From: an uncultured Pseudomonadota bacterium
GTDB lineage: Bacteria > Pseudomonadota > Gammaproteobacteria > Burkholderiales > Rhodocyclaceae
Assembly (NCBI GenBank): GCA_903939665.1
Contig: CAJAHZ010000037.1
Span: 1-14,918 of the forward strand
Reading direction: 5' to 3'
Length of the DNA: 14,918 nucleotides
The position numbers and the translations under genes are program-made. Positions 13,443 to 14,918 of this stretch are shown piece after piece. The first letter of the stretch is position 1; the number at the start of each line of letters is the position of its first letter. The notes beneath the pieces are model-generated. The model was given only the letters and a program-made list of their open reading frames with translations, had not been told where the DNA came from and searched no databases.

Positions 13443-14918
13443 ATGGCGCCCGAGCCACATATCGCACTCAATCACGGAAGCGATGCCGGCCCTTCCGACT
13501 TTGAACTGGCTGGCCAACTTTACTACGCGGTGCTTTACCGTGAAGGCGCAATCTCTGGCGAAACGATTGCAGCCCTCTTCCGTAGCGCCTTGTCGAGCAA
13601 TGACGCCTGTTTCATCCTGAGCGAACACCGCGATTCGCTTCAAGCCCCATGGGCAGAGTTGCTGACGGAAGCAGAAGCGCGCGGCTCGCTGGTCCAGCGT
13701 CGCAGCACGGCCAACGATGAATTACCCAACGTTCTGGGTTTTCCGCTGGTCTTCCGCGAACAGATGCTCGGCTTCATCGCCGTTGCCGGCAAAGCGGGCG
13801 GCTACGACAAAGCGGCTATCCGCCGCTTCGCCGACCTCGCCTCAATGCTCGCTGGCATGCTGCACGCCCGCCTCACCCACGATCAGCGAATTGCTGCGCT
13901 GGCGCTGAGCGAGGCAGCGGTAAGGCGGCAGACGCAAATGCTCGACCAGATCCGTGACTCAGTGATCACGATGGATCTCGATGGCTACATCATTGGCTGG
14001 AACCATGGCGCAGAAATCCTGTTCGGTTATGCGCAAGGCGAGATCATCGGCAAGAACATCCTCGCGCTCTACGTAGACACGGAAGAAGACGACCCGCTGT
14101 TCAACGCCTTTCTGGAAAACGGCAGCCACGAGATGACCGTGCGTCGTCGCAAAAAATCCGGTGAAATCTTCTGGGCCAGTGTTTCGCTCTCCGTCGCACA
14201 GAATGAAGAAGGTCATGCGAGCGGCCTGATTGGTTACGTCGTCGACATATCCGATCGTCTGGCCGCAGAAGAAAAACTGCACCTGCACGCAAAAATTTTC
14301 GAGCACAACAGCGAAGCCGTACTCGTCACGGATGCCGACGAGCGGATCATTTCGGCCAATCAGGCGTTTTCGGCAATAACGTCTTACGCACAGAGCGAGG
14401 TGCTCGGCGAGCGAATGGGGATACTCAGCGCACAGGGCGACCAGACCTTGCTGACCGAAGAGATTCGCGACCTGCTGAGCACGACCGGCCAATGGTCGGG
14501 GGAACTCGGGCTGCAACGGAAAAATGGTGATGCTTTCCCTGCCGGCGCCTCGATCAGTTCAGTACAGGATACGCACGGCGCGCTTGGCCACTATCTTGTC
14601 GTTTTCTCGGACATTACCGAGCGCAAGGAGGCGGAGCGCCAGATTTACCGTCTGGCCTACTACGACCCGCTGACCGGCTTACCGAACCGGACGCTGTTCT
14701 ACTCGCTGCTTGAGCAGGTATTGACCGAAGCGCACCGCAACCGGACGCACGGCGCCCTGCTCTTCCTCGACCTGAACCGCTTCAAGAACATCAATGACTC
14801 CTTTGGCCATACCCCGGCCGATGTCATCCTGCAGGAAGTCGCTCGCCGCCTGTCAATGACGCTGCGCAGCGAAGACATCATTTCACGCCTCGGTGGCGAC
14901 GAGTTTCTCATTGCGCTG
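13443..14918 (+). CDS. GAF-PAS-PAS-GGDEF diguanylate cyclase (3' end beyond window)
   Basis: The first 492 residues are present and the frame is open at the window edge. Domains in order: GAF (about 20-140, ending GFIAVAGKAGGYDKAAIRRF), PAS (about 166-275, DSVITMDLDGYIIGWNHGAEILFGY), PAS (about 282-395, EAVLVTDADERIISANQAF, with VFSDITERKEAE at its end), and GGDEF from about 405 (DPLTGLPNR, FLDLNRFKNINDSFGH). The signature GGDEF is intact at 484-488 and the inhibitory I-site RSED is at 475-478, five residues before it. It should therefore make c-di-GMP from GTP with feedback control. Such proteins often continue into an EAL domain, which cannot be checked. There is no membrane segment. The start ATG 13443 lies 19 bp after the HDOD stop; a weak ribosome site implies coupling. 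Confidence 0.93.
   Translation, partial: MAPEPHIALNHGSDAGPSDFELAGQLYYAVLYREGAISGETIAALFRSALSSNDACFILSEHRDSLQAPWAELLTEAEARGSLVQRRSTANDELPNVLGFPLVFREQMLGFIAVAGKAGGYDKAAIRRFADLASMLAGMLHARLTHDQRIAALALSEAAVRRQTQMLDQIRDSVITMDLDGYIIGWNHGAEILFGYAQGEIIGKNILALYVDTEEDDPLFNAFLENGSHEMTVRRRKKSGEIFWASVSLSVAQNEEGHASGLIGYVVDISDRLAAEEKLHLHAKIFEHNSEAVLVTDADERIISANQAFSAITSYAQSEVLGERMGILSAQGDQTLLTEEIRDLLSTTGQWSGELGLQRKNGDAFPAGASISSVQDTHGALGHYLVVFSDITERKEAERQIYRLAYYDPLTGLPNRTLFYSLLEQVLTEAHRNRTHGALLFLDLNRFKNINDSFGHTPADVILQEVARRLSMTLRSEDIISRLGGDEFLIAL

Overview
The window looks like chromosomal DNA of a free-living betaproteobacterium, most likely of the Rhodocyclales (Dechloromonas/Azonexus type). This is an inference from composition (moderately high GC), a polyhydroxyalkanoate phasin, glutaryl-CoA dehydrogenase, a dense set of c-di-GMP-type signalling proteins (degenerate EAL-HDOD, HDOD, GAF-PAS-PAS-GGDEF), a sigma-54 enhancer-binding regulator and a DUF2721 membrane protein. 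No mobile element, CRISPR array, tRNA or rRNA was seen.

Layout. 1-102 is the 5' end of guaC (minus strand, cut by the window edge). 284-1708 (+) encodes a degenerate EAL + HDOD protein. It converges on 1751-2704 (-), a degenerate class III cyclase-like domain fused to an FHA domain. From 6504 down to 2805 six minus-strand units follow in transcription order: a stand-alone FliD-C-like protein behind a strong-looking sigma-54 promoter, an RNase HI-family protein, a 144-aa protein remotely like DUF1877, a secreted 10-cysteine protein, glutaryl-CoA dehydrogenase, and then the FHA gene. The divergent region 6505-6876 carries the sigma-54 promoter with a possible tandem upstream activator site on one side and a sigma-70 phasin promoter with short direct repeats on the other. 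phaP (6877-7413) ends at two consecutive hairpins. A small winged-helix-like regulator and a DUF2721 protein follow.

8445-11960 (-) is a two-component pair: a sigma-54 enhancer-binding response regulator followed 21 bp later by its periplasmic-sensing histidine kinase, possibly preceded by a 44-codon ORF. Divergent from it, 12221-14918 (+) holds an HDOD protein with eroded EAL remnants and, 19 bp downstream, a GAF-PAS-PAS-GGDEF protein that runs off the window.

Taken together the region is rich in signal output proteins that seem to have lost enzymatic residues (two eroded EAL domains, one eroded cyclase domain) next to one apparently intact diguanylate cyclase and an intact sigma-54 two-component system. 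The most testable items are the sigma-54 promoter plus phased repeats upstream of the FliD-like gene, and the paired HDOD paralogues. I did not find evidence of a clearly new multi-gene system such as defence or secretion.
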